Shown: positions 20,242 to 32,243 of the stretch, piece by piece
How the letters are laid out: each line of letters opens with the position of its first letter
Numbering within the stretch: the stretch's first letter is position 1
NCBI RefSeq assembly: GCF_003205205.1
Contig: NZ_QJRL01000003.1
Coordinates: 124,001 to 188,000 of the forward strand
Direction of reading: 5' to 3'
Length of the DNA stretch: 64,000 nucleotides
DNA from: Pseudomonas sp. LB-090624
Lineage (GTDB): Bacteria; Pseudomonadota; Gammaproteobacteria; Pseudomonadales; Pseudomonadaceae
Made by a program: the position numbers and the translations under genes
The notes under the pieces: model-generated
The model's input: only the letters and a program-made list of their open reading frames with translations
Told to the model about the DNA's origin: nothing
Database searches by the model: none

Positions 20242-20445
20242 ATGACCAACGAAGAAGTTCTGCAAACCCTCGCTCACCTGGTCGGCACCCGCTACGTGCC
20301 GGAGCTGAAAGGCACCATCTGCGCCCTCACCGGGCGCACTCGCGTGGTTGGCCCCAACGAGATATCCACCCGCGACTACGACGCCGAGCGCATCCAGATC
20401 AAGGCCGACGCCGACCTGACGATCCAGAGTTTCGCCTTCAACTGA
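20242..20445 (+). CDS. Small protein resembling the I78 peptidase-inhibitor family
   Basis: The 67-residue protein has no signal peptide. Its second half, TRVVGPNEISTRDYDAERIQIKADADLTIQSFAF, resembles the I78 inhibitor pattern (R-x-x-x-P-x-x-x-x-T-x-D-Y-x-x-x-R-I), but the usual C-terminal CG is replaced by FN. Function is unknown. AGGA lies nine bases before the ATG. A bidirectional terminator follows. Confidence 0.6.
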   Translation: MTNEEVLQTLAHLVGTRYVPELKGTICALTGRTRVVGPNEISTRDYDAERIQIKADADLTIQSFAFN

Positions 20446-20458
20446 CCCTGCTGCAGCC

Positions 20459-20498
20459 AAAAAAAAACCCGCGTCCTTTCGGATGCGGGTTTTTTTTC
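20459..20498. terminator. Bidirectional rho-independent terminator
   Basis: A-run, ACCCGC, a loop of about 12 bases (GTCCTTTCGGAT), GCGGGT and a T-run. The stem with A/T runs on both sides serves both the small plus-strand gene and rpmG on the minus strand. Confidence 0.92.
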
Positions 20499-20512
20499 AG
20501 GTCGCCGATCAA

Positions 20513-20668
20513 TTACTTGATCTTGGCTTCCTTGTACACCACGTGCTTGCGAACAACCGGATCATATTTCTTGATCTCGATTTTGTCCGGGGTGGTGCGC
20601 TTGTTCTTGTCGGTGGTGTAGAAGTGGCCGGTACCGGCACTCGAAACCAGACGGATCAATTCACGCAT
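20513..20668 (-). CDS. rpmG: 50S ribosomal protein L33
   Basis: The 51-residue basic protein reads [20 protein letters not shown] and continues [22 protein letters not shown], the standard L33 sequence. It lacks the CxxC zinc pairs of the zinc-type L33. It follows rpmB by 11 bases, the classic rpmB-rpmG operon. It ends just before a strong shared terminator. Confidence 0.97.
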   Translation of the reverse strand: MRELIRLVSSAGTGHFYTTDKNKRTTPDKIEIKKYDPVVRKHVVYKEAKIK

Positions 20669-20679
20669 GATGCTCTCCC

Positions 20680-20916
20680 TTAAACCTTGGCGCCAGCTTT
20701 ACGGATGTCAACCAGAACGGCGTCGATGCCGCGCTTGTCGATGATACGCATGCCTTTGGCGGAAACGCGCAGACGCACGAAACGCTTCTCGGATTCAACC
20801 CAGAAACGGTGGTGCTGCAGGTTCGGCAGGAAACGACGACGGGTTTTGTTGTTTGCGTGGGAAATGTTGTTCCCGGTTACTGGACCCTTACCAGTAACTT
20901 GACAGACTCTCGACAT
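20680..20916 (-). CDS. rpmB: 50S ribosomal protein L28
   Basis: The 78-residue basic protein starts [20 protein letters not shown] and contains [15 protein letters not shown], which is diagnostic of L28. It is first in the rpmB-rpmG operon, behind a leader of about 140 bases that contains a CCAACCC/GGGTTGG hairpin at 20942-20960 and a GGCGCC/GGCGCC hairpin at about 20981-20994. Autoregulation through these is possible but not shown. Confidence 0.97.
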   Translation of the reverse strand: MSRVCQVTGKGPVTGNNISHANNKTRRRFLPNLQHHRFWVESEKRFVRLRVSAKGMRIIDKRGIDAVLVDIRKAGAKV

Positions 20917-21064
20917 GACTCAGCCCTCTAAAACCACATGCCCAACCCGGCATGGGTTGGCCGCTTAATCTCTCAGTCTTTGGCGCCTGGGCGCCGTGAT
21001 TCTGGAGGTCTTATCGACCGGATCCGCTGATGCGACAGGCCGAGCCCCTAGAAAAGAGCGCTGC

Positions 21065-21093
21065 TTTATACCAGAAAGACTTGGTTGCAACAA
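21065..21093 (-). promoter_or_regulatory. Probable sigma-70 promoter of rpmB-rpmG
   Basis: On the minus strand the -35 element is TTGTTG (21088-21093), the spacer 17 bases, and the -10 element TATAAA (21065-21070). Transcription would begin near 21058. The 362-base gap 20917-21278 otherwise holds the rpmB leader and, on its right side, the upstream region of the solute-binding protein gene, where I see no clear element. Confidence 0.6.
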
Positions 21094-21278
21094 CAGTAGA
21101 TGTACATTGCCGCAAGCCAGAACGCGCCGGGCCAGCATAGCGGCAGGCCCCGTCAGCCGTCGACCGCTCGTCGCCAGATTTGTAAAAAAGGGTGTGGTCA
21201 TTTGCCAGCGGGCGCACTAGGGTAAGCCTTTTCCAGACTGCACTGGCAGATGGGCCATCTGACAGCCAAGGAGCCACG

Positions 21279-22886
21279 ATGCGTGCCGCCGCCCTTTCGT
21301 TACTGTTCAACTCCCTGTTCGCCGCTGGCGCCCTGTTCACGGCCAGCGTTGCCCAGGCTGCGCCGCTGAGCGTTTGCAGCGAGGCCAGCCCCGAAGGCTT
21401 CGATGTGGTGCAGTACAACTCGCTGACCACCACCAATGCCACCGCCGACGTATTGATGAACCGCCTGGTAGAGTTCGACGCCGCCCAAGGCAAGGTGGTA
21501 CCCAGCCTGGCCGCCAGCTGGACGGTATCGGCCGACGGCCTGGTGTATGAGTTCACCCTGCGTGACGGCGTGAAGTTCCACAGTACCCCGTACTTCAAGC
21601 CCAGCCGTGAGCTGAATGCCGATGACGTGCTGTTCAGCTTCCAGCGCATGCTCTACCCGGCGCATGCCTGGCACAAGACCGCGCCGGGCGGCTACCCGCA
21701 TGCCCAGTCGCTGCAGCTGGGCAGCCTGATCAAGGCAATCGAGGCGCCGGCACCGAACACCGTACGCTTCACCCTCAGCCACCCGGATGCCACCTTCCTG
21801 GCCACCCTGAGCATGGGCTTCGCCTCGATCTACTCGGCCGAATATGCCGACAAGCTGCTCAAGGCCGGCACGCCAGAAAAGCTCAACAGCCAGCCGATCG
21901 GCACCGGTCCGTTCGTGTTCCAGCGCTTCCAGAAAGATGCCGTGGTGCGTTACCGCGCCAACCCGGACTATTTCGCTGGCAAGCCAGCCGTCGACCCGCT
22001 GATCTTCGCCATCACCACCGATGCCAACGTGCGGCTGCAAAAACTCAAGCGTGGCGAATGCCAGGTTGCCCTGTCGCCGAAGCCGCTGGACATTGCCGAA
22101 GCGGGTAAGGACGGCAACCTCAAGGTGGCCACCACGCCGGCATTCATGACTGCCTTCGTCGCCATGAACAGCCAACACCCGCCGCTGGACAAGCCGGAAG
22201 TGCGTCAGGCGATCAACCTGGCCTTCGACAGGCAGGCCTACCTCAAGGCCGTGTTCGAAGACTCTGCGGTGGCTGCCAACGGCCCCTACCCGCCTAATAC
22301 CTGGAGCTACGCCAAGGACCTGCCCGGCTACCCGCTGGACCTGAAGAAAGCCAAAGCCCTGCTGGCCAAGGCCGGGCTGGCCGACGGCTTCAGTACCACC
22401 ATCTGGACCCGGCCCTCGGGTAGCCTGCTCAACCCCAACCCCAGCCTTGGCGCGCAGATGCTGCAAGCCGACCTGGCGAAGATTGGCGTGAAAGCGGAGA
22501 TCCGCGTGATCGAGTGGGGCGAACTGATACGCCGCGCCAAGGCCGGCGAGCATGACTTGCTGTTCATGGGCTGGGCGGGCGACAACGGCGACCCGGACAA
22601 CTTCCTCAGCCCGCAGTTTTCCTGTGCAGCAGTGGGATCGGGGACCAATTTCGCGCGCTTCTGCGACAGCCGCCTGGACCAGCTGATCAGCGCCGGGCGC
22701 ACCACGAATGACCAGAGTGTGCGTAGCCGGTTGTATCAGCAGGCGCAGACCTTGATTCAGCAGCAGGCGCTGTGGGTACCACTGGCGCATCCGACAGCGG
22801 CGACCTTGCTGCGCCAAGGCGTCGAGGGGTACCAGGTGAGCCCGTTCGGGCGGCTGGACTTCAGCAAGGTGACAGTGACCAAGTGA
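21279..22886 (+). CDS. Periplasmic peptide-binding protein of an ABC transporter (DppA/SBP_bac_5)
   Basis: The 535-residue protein has a signal peptide (MRAAALSLLFNSLFAAGALFTASVAQA) and the SBP_bac_5 fold. Markers are SVCSEASPEGFDVVQYN, LAASWTVSADGLVYEFTLRDGVKFH (family signature) and the C-terminal DLLFMGWAGDNGDPDNFLSP. It binds dipeptides, oligopeptides or similar ligands in the periplasm. AGGAG lies six bases before the ATG. No permease or ATPase genes are adjacent, so it must serve a transporter encoded elsewhere. Ligand is unknown. Confidence 0.88.
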   Translation: MRAAALSLLFNSLFAAGALFTASVAQAAPLSVCSEASPEGFDVVQYNSLTTTNATADVLMNRLVEFDAAQGKVVPSLAASWTVSADGLVYEFTLRDGVKFHSTPYFKPSRELNADDVLFSFQRMLYPAHAWHKTAPGGYPHAQSLQLGSLIKAIEAPAPNTVRFTLSHPDATFLATLSMGFASIYSAEYADKLLKAGTPEKLNSQPIGTGPFVFQRFQKDAVVRYRANPDYFAGKPAVDPLIFAITTDANVRLQKLKRGECQVALSPKPLDIAEAGKDGNLKVATTPAFMTAFVAMNSQHPPLDKPEVRQAINLAFDRQAYLKAVFEDSAVAANGPYPPNTWSYAKDLPGYPLDLKKAKALLAKAGLADGFSTTIWTRPSGSLLNPNPSLGAQMLQADLAKIGVKAEIRVIEWGELIRRAKAGEHDLLFMGWAGDNGDPDNFLSPQFSCAAVGSGTNFARFCDSRLDQLISAGRTTNDQSVRSRLYQQAQTLIQQQALWVPLAHPTAATLLRQGVEGYQVSPFGRLDFSKVTVTK

Positions 22887-22910
22887 GTTTTGGGGCGCCT
22901 GCCTTAAGCG

Positions 22911-23162
22911 TTGTGGCGTCTGTGAGATCGAGCGCCGCCCGCGCGGCGCATCGCGAGCTGCGCTCGCTCCTACATTTTTTCGGGCCAGTAACGCCAGTGA
23001 CAGGCGCGCGCGACCGCCTGGTTTGTACGACGCGATATCGCGCCATGCGCCAAGGCGTACGCGCGCAAATCCCACAGGAATAATTGGCCCGAAACAACCG
23101 TAGGAGCGAGCGCAGCTCGCGATGCGCCGCGCGGGCGGCGCTCGATCTCACAGACGCCACAA
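22911..23162. repeat. Large inverted repeat with perfect 63-bp arms
   Basis: The arms 22911-22973 and 23100-23162 are exact reverse complements, separated by 126 bases. A shorter nested inverted pair, TCGGGCCA and TGGCCCGA, flanks the middle (about 22980-22987 and 23085-23092). Each arm contains the internal palindromes GAGCGAGCGCAGCTCGC and CGCCGCGCGGGCGGCG. It fills most of the 319-base gap between the converging SBP gene and radC. No gene is visible inside. Confidence 0.9.
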
Positions 23163-23205
23163 ACCTCAAGACAGGCGCGTGCTAGCCCTGACCGCATTGA
23201 CCTGC

Positions 23206-23886
23206 CTAAGCCACAATCCACCCATGCTCGACCATCGACAACGGCTCCCCGTCGCCAATGATGATGTGGTCCAGCACCCGCACGTCGATCAACGCCAGCC
23301 CCCGCTTCAGCGACAAGGTCAAATGCACATCGTCCTGGCTGGGCTCGTTGTTGCCTGAAGGGTGGTTGTGGCACAGGATCAACGCCGCCGCGTTGTGCAG
23401 CAGTGCCCGCCGCACGACCTCCCGCGGGTAGACACTGGCCCGGTCTATCGTCCCCCTGAACAGGATCTCAAACGCCAATGGGCGGTGCTTGGTATCCAGA
23501 AACAGGCAACCGAATACCTCACTGATCTCATGACGCAACATGGCCTTGAGATAGCGCCGCACCGCCGCAGGGCCCTCTAGCGCCGCTGCGCGCTCGAGGT
23601 TCTCATCCAGATAACGCCGGCCAATCTCCAACAGCGCCTGTAACTGTGCGTATTTCACGGTGCCAATACCCGGCTCGCGCAGCACCGCTTCGCGTTCGGC
23701 CTCAAGAAACTGCCTGAGCCCGCCAAAACGCACCAGCAGCCCTCGCGCAAGGTCCAGCACATTGCGCCCGGCAACCCCGGAGCCCAGCAGTACGGCAAGC
23801 AACTCTGCATCCGACAGCGCAGCAGCCCCTCGCTGCAACAACTTCTCCCTCGGCCGTTCTTCAGCCGGCCACTCCCTGATATTCAT
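23206..23886 (-). CDS. radC: RadC-family JAB/MPN domain protein
   Basis: The 226-residue protein has an N-terminal helix-hairpin-helix part ([22 protein letters not shown], about 65-90) and a C-terminal JAB1/MPN metalloprotease-like domain with the zinc motif [14 protein letters not shown] near residues 165-180. This is the UPF0758/YicR architecture. The old link to recombination repair is doubtful, so the real activity is unknown. It is divergent from coaBC, the usual arrangement in gamma-proteobacteria. Confidence 0.9.
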   Translation of the reverse strand: MNIREWPAEERPREKLLQRGAAALSDAELLAVLLGSGVAGRNVLDLARGLLVRFGGLRQFLEAEREAVLREPGIGTVKYAQLQALLEIGRRYLDENLERAAALEGPAAVRRYLKAMLRHEISEVFGCLFLDTKHRPLAFEILFRGTIDRASVYPREVVRRALLHNAAALILCHNHPSGNNEPSQDDVHLTLSLKRGLALIDVRVLDHIIIGDGEPLSMVEHGWIVA

Positions 23887-24008
23887 CCCTGCCCCTTGCT
23901 GCGGCCTATTTCGGCCCTGTGGTAATCTATTTCGCCTCGTACATGCGACGTTCTGCCGCAGGCATTTTCAAACGTCGCCGCCCGCTCTCACTGGAAAAAG
24001 GCAAGCCT

Positions 24009-25220
24009 ATGCAGCGGCTGTATCGCAAGCGCATCGTTCTCGGCGTAGGTGGTGGCATTGCCGCCTACAAAAGCGCCGAGCTGATTCGCCGACTCCTGGA
24101 GCACGGCGCGCAGGTGCGCGTCGTCATGACCCGTGGTGGTGCCGAATTCATCACCCCGCTGACCCTGCAGGCGCTGTCGGGCCATCCGGTGCACATGGAC
24201 CTGCTCGACCCGGCCGCCGAAGCGGCCATGGGCCATATCGAACTGGCCAAGTGGGCCGACCTGGTGCTGATCGCCCCAGCCACCGCCGACCTGATGGCGC
24301 GCATGGCCCAGGGGATGGCCGACGACCTGCTGACCACCCTGGTACTGGCCACCGATGCCACCGTTGCCGTGGCGCCTGCGATGAACCAGGCCATGTGGCG
24401 CGACCCGGCCACCCAGGCCAACCTCGACCTGCTCAAGAGCCGTGGGATCCAGGTGTTCGGCCCGGCCTCCGGCAGCCAGGCCTGTGGCGACGTCGGCCTG
24501 GGGCGCATGCTTGAAGCCACCGACCTGGCCTGGTGTGCCGCAGAAAGCTTCAAGCGCCAGGCACTGACCGGCAAGCACGTGCTGATCACCGCCGGGCCGA
24601 CCCAGGAAAACATCGACCCGGTGCGTTACATCACCAATCATAGCTCCGGCAAGATGGGCTTCGCGCTGGCCGAAGCGGCCGCTGAAGCCGGGGCTCGGGT
24701 AACCCTCGTCACCGGTCCGGTGCACCTGCCAACCCCAGACCGTGTCAGCCGCATCGACGTGGTCAGCGCGCGGGACATGCTCTCGGCCTGTGAAGCGGCC
24801 ATGCCGTGCGACCTGTTCATTGCCTCGGCAGCGGTTGCGGACTACCGCCCCGAAGTGGTTGCCACACAAAAACTGAAGAAAGATCCTACGACCGGCGACG
24901 GCATGCTGCTGCAGATGGTGCGCAATCCCGATATCCTTGCCACCATTGCTGGCCGCGCCGATCGCCCGTTCAGCGTCGGCTTTGCCGCCGAAACCGAGCA
25001 CCTGCTCGATTACGCCACGCGCAAGCTCAAGGACAAGAACCTCGACCTGATCGTCGCCAATGATGTGGCCAACCCCAGCATCGGCTTCAACAGCGAAGAA
25101 AACGCCTTGACCGTGATCGACCGCCAGCAGCACCAGACTCTCTTCGCGCAGACCAGCAAGGGCAAGATTGCCCGGCAACTGGTCGCCTTCATCGCCGAAC
25201 GGCTCAATCAGGTTCAATAA
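24009..25220 (+). CDS. coaBC: Bifunctional phosphopantothenoylcysteine decarboxylase / phosphopantothenate-cysteine ligase
   Basis: The 403-residue enzyme performs two steps of coenzyme A synthesis. The N-terminal CoaC flavoprotein (about 1-185) shows [16 protein letters not shown], the catalytic His in [11 protein letters not shown] and the Cys loop [10 protein letters not shown]. The C-terminal CoaB part (about 190-400) shows [24 protein letters not shown] and [10 protein letters not shown]. The start [16 protein letters not shown] fits the family; upstream codons do not. dut begins five bases after the stop, so the two are probably co-transcribed. Confidence 0.96.
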   Translation: MQRLYRKRIVLGVGGGIAAYKSAELIRRLLEHGAQVRVVMTRGGAEFITPLTLQALSGHPVHMDLLDPAAEAAMGHIELAKWADLVLIAPATADLMARMAQGMADDLLTTLVLATDATVAVAPAMNQAMWRDPATQANLDLLKSRGIQVFGPASGSQACGDVGLGRMLEATDLAWCAAESFKRQALTGKHVLITAGPTQENIDPVRYITNHSSGKMGFALAEAAAEAGARVTLVTGPVHLPTPDRVSRIDVVSARDMLSACEAAMPCDLFIASAAVADYRPEVVATQKLKKDPTTGDGMLLQMVRNPDILATIAGRADRPFSVGFAAETEHLLDYATRKLKDKNLDLIVANDVANPSIGFNSEENALTVIDRQQHQTLFAQTSKGKIARQLVAFIAERLNQVQ

Positions 25221-25225
25221 GTTAC

Positions 25226-25681
25226 ATGCACGCTCTTCAAGCCAAGATCCTCGACCCACGCCTGGGCAGCGAATTCCCGCTGCCGACCTACGCCACCCCC
25301 GGTTCCGCCGGCCTCGACCTGCGCGCCCTGCTGAAGGAGGACACGGTCCTCGAGCCGGGCCAGACCCTGCTGATCCCTACCGGCCTGTCGATCTATATCG
25401 GCGACCCAGGCCTGGCTGCGGTCATCCTGCCGCGCTCGGGCCTGGGCCATAAGCACGGCGTCGTGCTGGGCAACCTGGTCGGGCTGATCGACTCGGACTA
25501 CCAGGGCGAACTGATGGTGTCGTGCTGGAACCGCGGCAACACCCCGTTCACCATCGCGGTTGGCGAACGTATCGCCCAGTTGGTGCTGGTACCGGTGGTA
25601 CAGGCCCACTTCGACATCGTCGAGGCATTCGATGAAAGCCAGCGGGGCGCTGGCGGCTTCGGTCACTCCGGCAGCCACTGA
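25226..25681 (+). CDS. dut: dUTP pyrophosphatase
   Basis: The 151-residue trimeric enzyme hydrolyses dUTP to dUMP and keeps uracil out of DNA. The five dUTPase motifs can be read: [46 protein letters not shown] and [10 protein letters not shown] at the C-terminus. Its ribosome site is weak and it lies five bases after coaBC, which suggests translational coupling. Confidence 0.96.
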   Translation: MHALQAKILDPRLGSEFPLPTYATPGSAGLDLRALLKEDTVLEPGQTLLIPTGLSIYIGDPGLAAVILPRSGLGHKHGVVLGNLVGLIDSDYQGELMVSCWNRGNTPFTIAVGERIAQLVLVPVVQAHFDIVEAFDESQRGAGGFGHSGSH

Positions 25682-25792
25682 GCCGGCAAATGACCGTTCG
25701 GGCCAAGGATGGCGAACTCTCTGGCGAAACCACCGTCCAAGCGTTCAGTTTGCGCCTGCCCAGAAAGCCTTTGACTAATGGAGCTTCCAGAG

Positions 25793-27193
25793 ATGAACGA
25801 CATGGCCCGCCTGGTCCCCGCCGCATTGCCAGACAGCATTTTCCGCGCTTATGACATCCGCGGCGTGGTCGGCAAGACCCTCCACGCCGAAACCGCCTAC
25901 TGGATCGGCCGCGCCATCGGCGCACAGAGCCTGGCCCAAGGCGAACCGCAGGTTTCGGTAGGTCGTGATGGCCGCCTGTCCGGGCCGATGCTGGTCGAAC
26001 AGCTGATCAAGGGCCTGGTTGACGCCGGCTGCCAGGTCAGCGACGTCGGCCTGGTTCCTACCCCGGCGCTGTACTACGCAGCCAACGTACTGGCCGGCAA
26101 GTCTGGCGTGATGCTGACTGGCAGCCACAACCCGTCGGACTACAACGGTTTCAAGATCGTCATCGCCGGCGACACCTTGGCCAATGAACAGATCCAGGCC
26201 CTGCTGACCCGCCTGAAAACCAACGACCTGACCCTGGCCGAAGGCCGCGTGGAAAAGGTCGAGATTCTTGACCGCTACTTCAAGCAGATTGTCGGCGACG
26301 TGAAGCTGGCGAAAAAGCTCAAGGTAGTAGTGGACTGCGGCAACGGTGCCGCCGGCGTGATTGCGCCACAACTGATCGAAGCCCTGGGCTGCGAGGTGAT
26401 CCCGCTGTTCTGCGAGGTCGATGGCAACTTCCCCAACCACCACCCGGACCCGGGCAAGCCGGAAAACCTCGAAGACCTGATCGCCAAGGTCAAGGAAACC
26501 GGTGCCGACATCGGTCTGGCCTTCGACGGTGACGGCGACCGGGTCGGTGTAGTGACCAACACCGGCAGCATCGTCTACCCAGACCGCCTTCTGATGCTGT
26601 TTGCCCAGGACGTACTGGAGCGCAACCCGGGCGCCGAGATCATCTTCGATGTCAAATGCACCCGTCGCCTGACCCCGCTGATCGAACAGCACGGCGGCCG
26701 CGCACTGATGTGGAAAACCGGCCACTCGCTGATCAAGAAGAAGATGAAACAGACCGGTTCGCTGCTGGCTGGCGAGATGAGCGGTCACATCTTCATCAAG
26801 GAACGCTGGTACGGTTTTGACGACGGTATCTACAGCGCAGCACGCCTGTTGGAGATCCTCAGCAAGACCGAGCTGAGCGCCGAAAACCTGTTTGCCGCCT
26901 TCCCGAATGATATTTCCACGCCGGAAATCAATATTGATGTGACCGACGAGGGTAAATTCAGCATCATTGATGCACTGCAACGCGACGCCGACTGGGGCGA
27001 AGCCAACCTGACCACCATCGACGGTGTGCGGGTCGACTACGACCACGGCTGGGGCTTGGTTCGCGCCTCCAACACCACGCCGGTGCTGGTGCTGCGCTTC
27101 GAGGCCGACAGCGACGCCGAGTTGCAACGTATCAAGGATGTTTTCCGTACCCAGTTGCTGCGGGTTGAGCCTGAGCTGCAACTGCCGTTCTGA
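25793..27193 (+). CDS. algC: Phosphomannomutase/phosphoglucomutase
   Basis: The 466-residue alpha-D-phosphohexomutase interconverts 6-phospho and 1-phospho forms of mannose and glucose for alginate, LPS and other surface sugars. Visible motifs are SIFRAYDIRGVVG, the catalytic serine loop TGSHNPSDYNG, the metal loop FDGDGDRVG, the sugar loop GEMSGHIF, and the phosphate-binding RASNTTPVLVLRFE. The ATG at MNDMARLV has GGAG about nine bases upstream; another in-frame ATG lies five codons earlier. It is followed by argB after 30 bases. Confidence 0.95.
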   Translation: MNDMARLVPAALPDSIFRAYDIRGVVGKTLHAETAYWIGRAIGAQSLAQGEPQVSVGRDGRLSGPMLVEQLIKGLVDAGCQVSDVGLVPTPALYYAANVLAGKSGVMLTGSHNPSDYNGFKIVIAGDTLANEQIQALLTRLKTNDLTLAEGRVEKVEILDRYFKQIVGDVKLAKKLKVVVDCGNGAAGVIAPQLIEALGCEVIPLFCEVDGNFPNHHPDPGKPENLEDLIAKVKETGADIGLAFDGDGDRVGVVTNTGSIVYPDRLLMLFAQDVLERNPGAEIIFDVKCTRRLTPLIEQHGGRALMWKTGHSLIKKKMKQTGSLLAGEMSGHIFIKERWYGFDDGIYSAARLLEILSKTELSAENLFAAFPNDISTPEINIDVTDEGKFSIIDALQRDADWGEANLTTIDGVRVDYDHGWGLVRASNTTPVLVLRFEADSDAELQRIKDVFRTQLLRVEPELQLPF

Positions 27194-28129
<936 letters not shown>

Positions 28130-28138
28130 TCATCGCAT

Positions 28139-28160
28139 CTTCGCGGGTTTGCCCGCGAAG
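28139..28160. repeat. Single REP hairpin
   Basis: CTTCGCGGG, TTTG, CCCGCGAAG: a perfect nine-base stem just after argB. Confidence 0.75.
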
Positions 28161-28180
28161 GGGCCGGAACAGGCAGCATA

Positions 28181-28214
28181 AAAAAGGCGACCTTCACCAG
28201 AAGGTCGCCTTTTT
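28181..28214. terminator. Bidirectional terminator between argB and pyrE
   Basis: A 14-base perfect stem (AAAAAGGCGACCTT and its complement) closes a six-base loop, with A and T runs giving a terminator on both strands. Confidence 0.95.
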
Positions 28215-28230
28215 CATTTCCAGGCCAGGA

Positions 28231-28872
28231 TCAAATCCCGTACTGCGCCCGGTAGGCCTCGACAGCCGGCAGGTGCTGCTTCAGCTGCGGATCGTCAGCC
28301 AGGAACTCCAGCACCTGGGTCAGCGAAACAATGCTGACCACCGGGATCCCGAAGTCGCGCTCCACTTCCTGAATCGCCGACAACTCGCCATTACCACGCT
28401 CTTCGCGGTTCAGCGCGATCAGCACGCCGGCGGCCTTGGCCTGCTGGGCGTTGATGATCTGCATGACCTCACGAATGGCGGTACCGGCAGTGATCACGTC
28501 GTCGATGATCAGCACTTCGCCGGCCAGCGGTGCGCCGACCAGGCTACCGCCTTCGCCGTGGTCCTTGGCTTCCTTGCGGTTGAAGCACCATGGCACGTCG
28601 AGCTGATGCTGGTCAGCCAGCGCCACGGCGGTGGTTGCCGCCAGCGGGATACCCTTGTAGGCCGGGCCGAACAGCACATCGAAGGGGATTTTGCTGTCGA
28701 CGATGGCGGCGGCGTAGCAACGGCCCAGTTCAGCCAAGGCGGAACCGGTGTTGAACAGGCCGGCATTGAAGAAATACGGGCTGGTACGCCCCGATTTCAG
28801 GGTGAATTCACCGAAACGCAGTACCCCGCGATCGATGGCAAAACGGATAAAGTCGCGCTGATACGGCTGCAT
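28231..28872 (-). CDS. pyrE: Orotate phosphoribosyltransferase
   Basis: The 213-residue enzyme joins orotate to PRPP to make OMP in pyrimidine synthesis. The PRPP motif is [15 protein letters not shown] (about 118-132); the N-terminus has [19 protein letters not shown], a PyrE signature. It is divergent from crc across 80 bases and converges on argB at a shared terminator, an arrangement typical of Pseudomonas. Confidence 0.97.
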   Translation of the reverse strand: MQPYQRDFIRFAIDRGVLRFGEFTLKSGRTSPYFFNAGLFNTGSALAELGRCYAAAIVDSKIPFDVLFGPAYKGIPLAATTAVALADQHQLDVPWCFNRKEAKDHGEGGSLVGAPLAGEVLIIDDVITAGTAIREVMQIINAQQAKAAGVLIALNREERGNGELSAIQEVERDFGIPVVSIVSLTQVLEFLADDPQLKQHLPAVEAYRAQYGI

Positions 28873-28952
28873 GAATAGTCCCGGACACCACGGATTTAGC
28901 TAAATGGGTTGAGCTCGGGTATCATACACGCACGAGATTTATGGGGCCATTT

Positions 28953-29732
28953 ATGCGGATCATCAGTGTGAACGTAAATGGCATTCAGGCTGCAGCCGAG
29001 CGTGGTTTGCTCAGCTGGTTGCAAGCCCAGAATGCCGACGTCATCTGCCTTCAGGATACCCGCGCCTCGGCCTTTGAACTCGATGACCCAGCTTTCCAGC
29101 TCGATGGCTATTTCCTTTATGCCTGCGACGCGGAGGTGCCAGCCCAAGGTGGTGTGGCCCTTTACTCGCGCATGCAGCCCAAGGCAGTCATCACCGGCCT
29201 GGGCTTCGAGACAGCCGACCGCTACGGGCGTTACCTGCAAGCAGATTTCGACAAAGTCAGTATTGCCAGCCTGCTACTGCCTTCGGGCATGAACGGCGAC
29301 GAAGACTTGAACCAGAAGTTCAAGTTGATGGACGACTTCGCCAAGTACCTGGACAAGCAGCGCCGCAAGCGTCGCGAGTACATCTATTGCGGCTCGTTCT
29401 ATGTGGCGCAGCAGAAGCTCGACATCAAGAACTGGCGTGACAGCCAGCAGTCGCCGGGTTTCCTGGCACCTGAACGCGCCTGGATGGATGCGATAACTGG
29501 CGAAATGGGCTACGTCGATGCCCTGCGCGAAGTCAGCCGTGAGGGCGACCAGTACAGCTGGTGGCCGGACAACGAACAGGCCGAGATGCTCAACCTGGGC
29601 TACCGGTTCGACTACCAGATCCTCACGCCGGGCCTGCGCCGCTTCGTGCGCAATGCCCGCCTGCCGCGTCAGCCGCGCTTCTCCCAGCATGCGCCGCTGA
29701 TTGTCGACTATGACTGGACGTTGACCATCTGA
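28953..29732 (+). CDS. crc: Catabolite repression control protein Crc
   Basis: The 259-residue protein has the endonuclease/exonuclease/phosphatase fold but works with Hfq to repress translation of catabolic mRNAs when preferred carbon sources are present. MRIISVNVNGIQAAAERGL begins like exonuclease III. The catalytic motifs are altered: QDTR for QExK, GSFY for GDxN (about 146-149) and SQHAP for SDHAP. This fits a non-enzymatic role. The ATG was chosen for the 259-residue length known for Crc; four codons lie upstream in frame. A terminator follows. Confidence 0.96.
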   Translation: MRIISVNVNGIQAAAERGLLSWLQAQNADVICLQDTRASAFELDDPAFQLDGYFLYACDAEVPAQGGVALYSRMQPKAVITGLGFETADRYGRYLQADFDKVSIASLLLPSGMNGDEDLNQKFKLMDDFAKYLDKQRRKRREYIYCGSFYVAQQKLDIKNWRDSQQSPGFLAPERAWMDAITGEMGYVDALREVSREGDQYSWWPDNEQAEMLNLGYRFDYQILTPGLRRFVRNARLPRQPRFSQHAPLIVDYDWTLTI

Positions 29733-29744
29733 CAGGCAGATACA

Positions 29745-29772
29745 AAAAAGCCGACAGTGATGTCGGCTTTTT
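29745..29772. terminator. Bidirectional terminator between crc and rph
   Basis: AAAAAGCCGACA, a GTGA loop and TGTCGGCTTTTT form a perfect 12-base stem between converging genes. Confidence 0.95.
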
Positions 29773-29789
29773 CGTGTCTACAGCAACGG

Positions 29790-30512
29790 TCAGTCAGCCA
29801 GTGCGGCCTGCTGCAGTTCGAAGATATCAGTCATGCCTTTCTGCGCCAGGGCGAGCATGGCGTTGAAGTCTTCCGGCTGGAACGGCGCGCCTTCGGCGGT
29901 ACCCTGTACCTCGATGAAACCACCGGCACTGGTCATGACCACGTTCAGGTCGGTTTCGGCGGCGGAATCTTCCAGGTAGTCCAGGTCGAGCACCGCTTCG
30001 CCCTGGTACATGCCGACAGATACGGCTGCGATCATGTGCTTGAGCGGGTTGCCGCCCTTGAGGCCGCCGCGCTTCTTGATCACTGCCAGGGCGTCGCACA
30101 GGGCGACCATGGCACCGGTAATGGACGCGGTACGGGTACCGCCATCGGCCTGGATCACATCGCAGTCGACGTACAGGGTGATGTCACCGAGCTTGCTCAT
30201 GTCCAGCGCAGCACGCAGCGAGCGGCCAATCAGGCGCTGGATTTCCAGGGTGCGGCCACCCTGCTTGCCACGGCTGGCTTCGCGCTGGTTACGCTCGCCG
30301 GTGGAGCGCGGCAGCATGCCATATTCGGCGGTCAGCCAACCTTGGCCCTGGCCTTTGAGGAAGCGCGGCACACCGTTTTCCACGCTGACCGTGCAAATGA
30401 CCTTGGTGTCACCGAACTCGACCAGTACCGACCCTTCGGCGTGCTTGGTGTAGTTGCGGGTGATGCGGATCGAGCGGAGCTGATCGGCGGCGCGACCACT
30501 TGGACGTTTCAT
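29790..30512 (-). CDS. rph: Ribonuclease PH
   Basis: The 240-residue phosphorolytic exoribonuclease trims tRNA 3' ends. [15 protein letters not shown] is the typical start, and [31 protein letters not shown] carries the RNA and phosphate-binding arginines; [16 protein letters not shown] is the active-site region. It is divergent from yicC across 228 bases, a layout found in many gamma-proteobacteria. Confidence 0.97.
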   Translation of the reverse strand: MKRPSGRAADQLRSIRITRNYTKHAEGSVLVEFGDTKVICTVSVENGVPRFLKGQGQGWLTAEYGMLPRSTGERNQREASRGKQGGRTLEIQRLIGRSLRAALDMSKLGDITLYVDCDVIQADGGTRTASITGAMVALCDALAVIKKRGGLKGGNPLKHMIAAVSVGMYQGEAVLDLDYLEDSAAETDLNVVMTSAGGFIEVQGTAEGAPFQPEDFNAMLALAQKGMTDIFELQQAALAD

Positions 30513-30740
30513 CTGGGATACCTGTACTGGGACTTTGAATCTGCCGAGCATTATAGAGCCCGCAGCCCGGCGAGGACATGCCTATTGTCGTGCGCGGGGC
30601 TGCCCGTCGCCTTTTCCTACCACTGCAGCCACCCCTCGGTAACATAGGCGGATTGGGCGCCACGGCCCCACTGCGCTACAATCCTGCGCCTTGCAGCCGA
30701 AAGGCTCCCACCGTTCATTCAACTACGCGAGGTACTCCCC

Positions 30741-32238
<1,498 letters not shown>

Positions 32239-32243
32239 AAACG

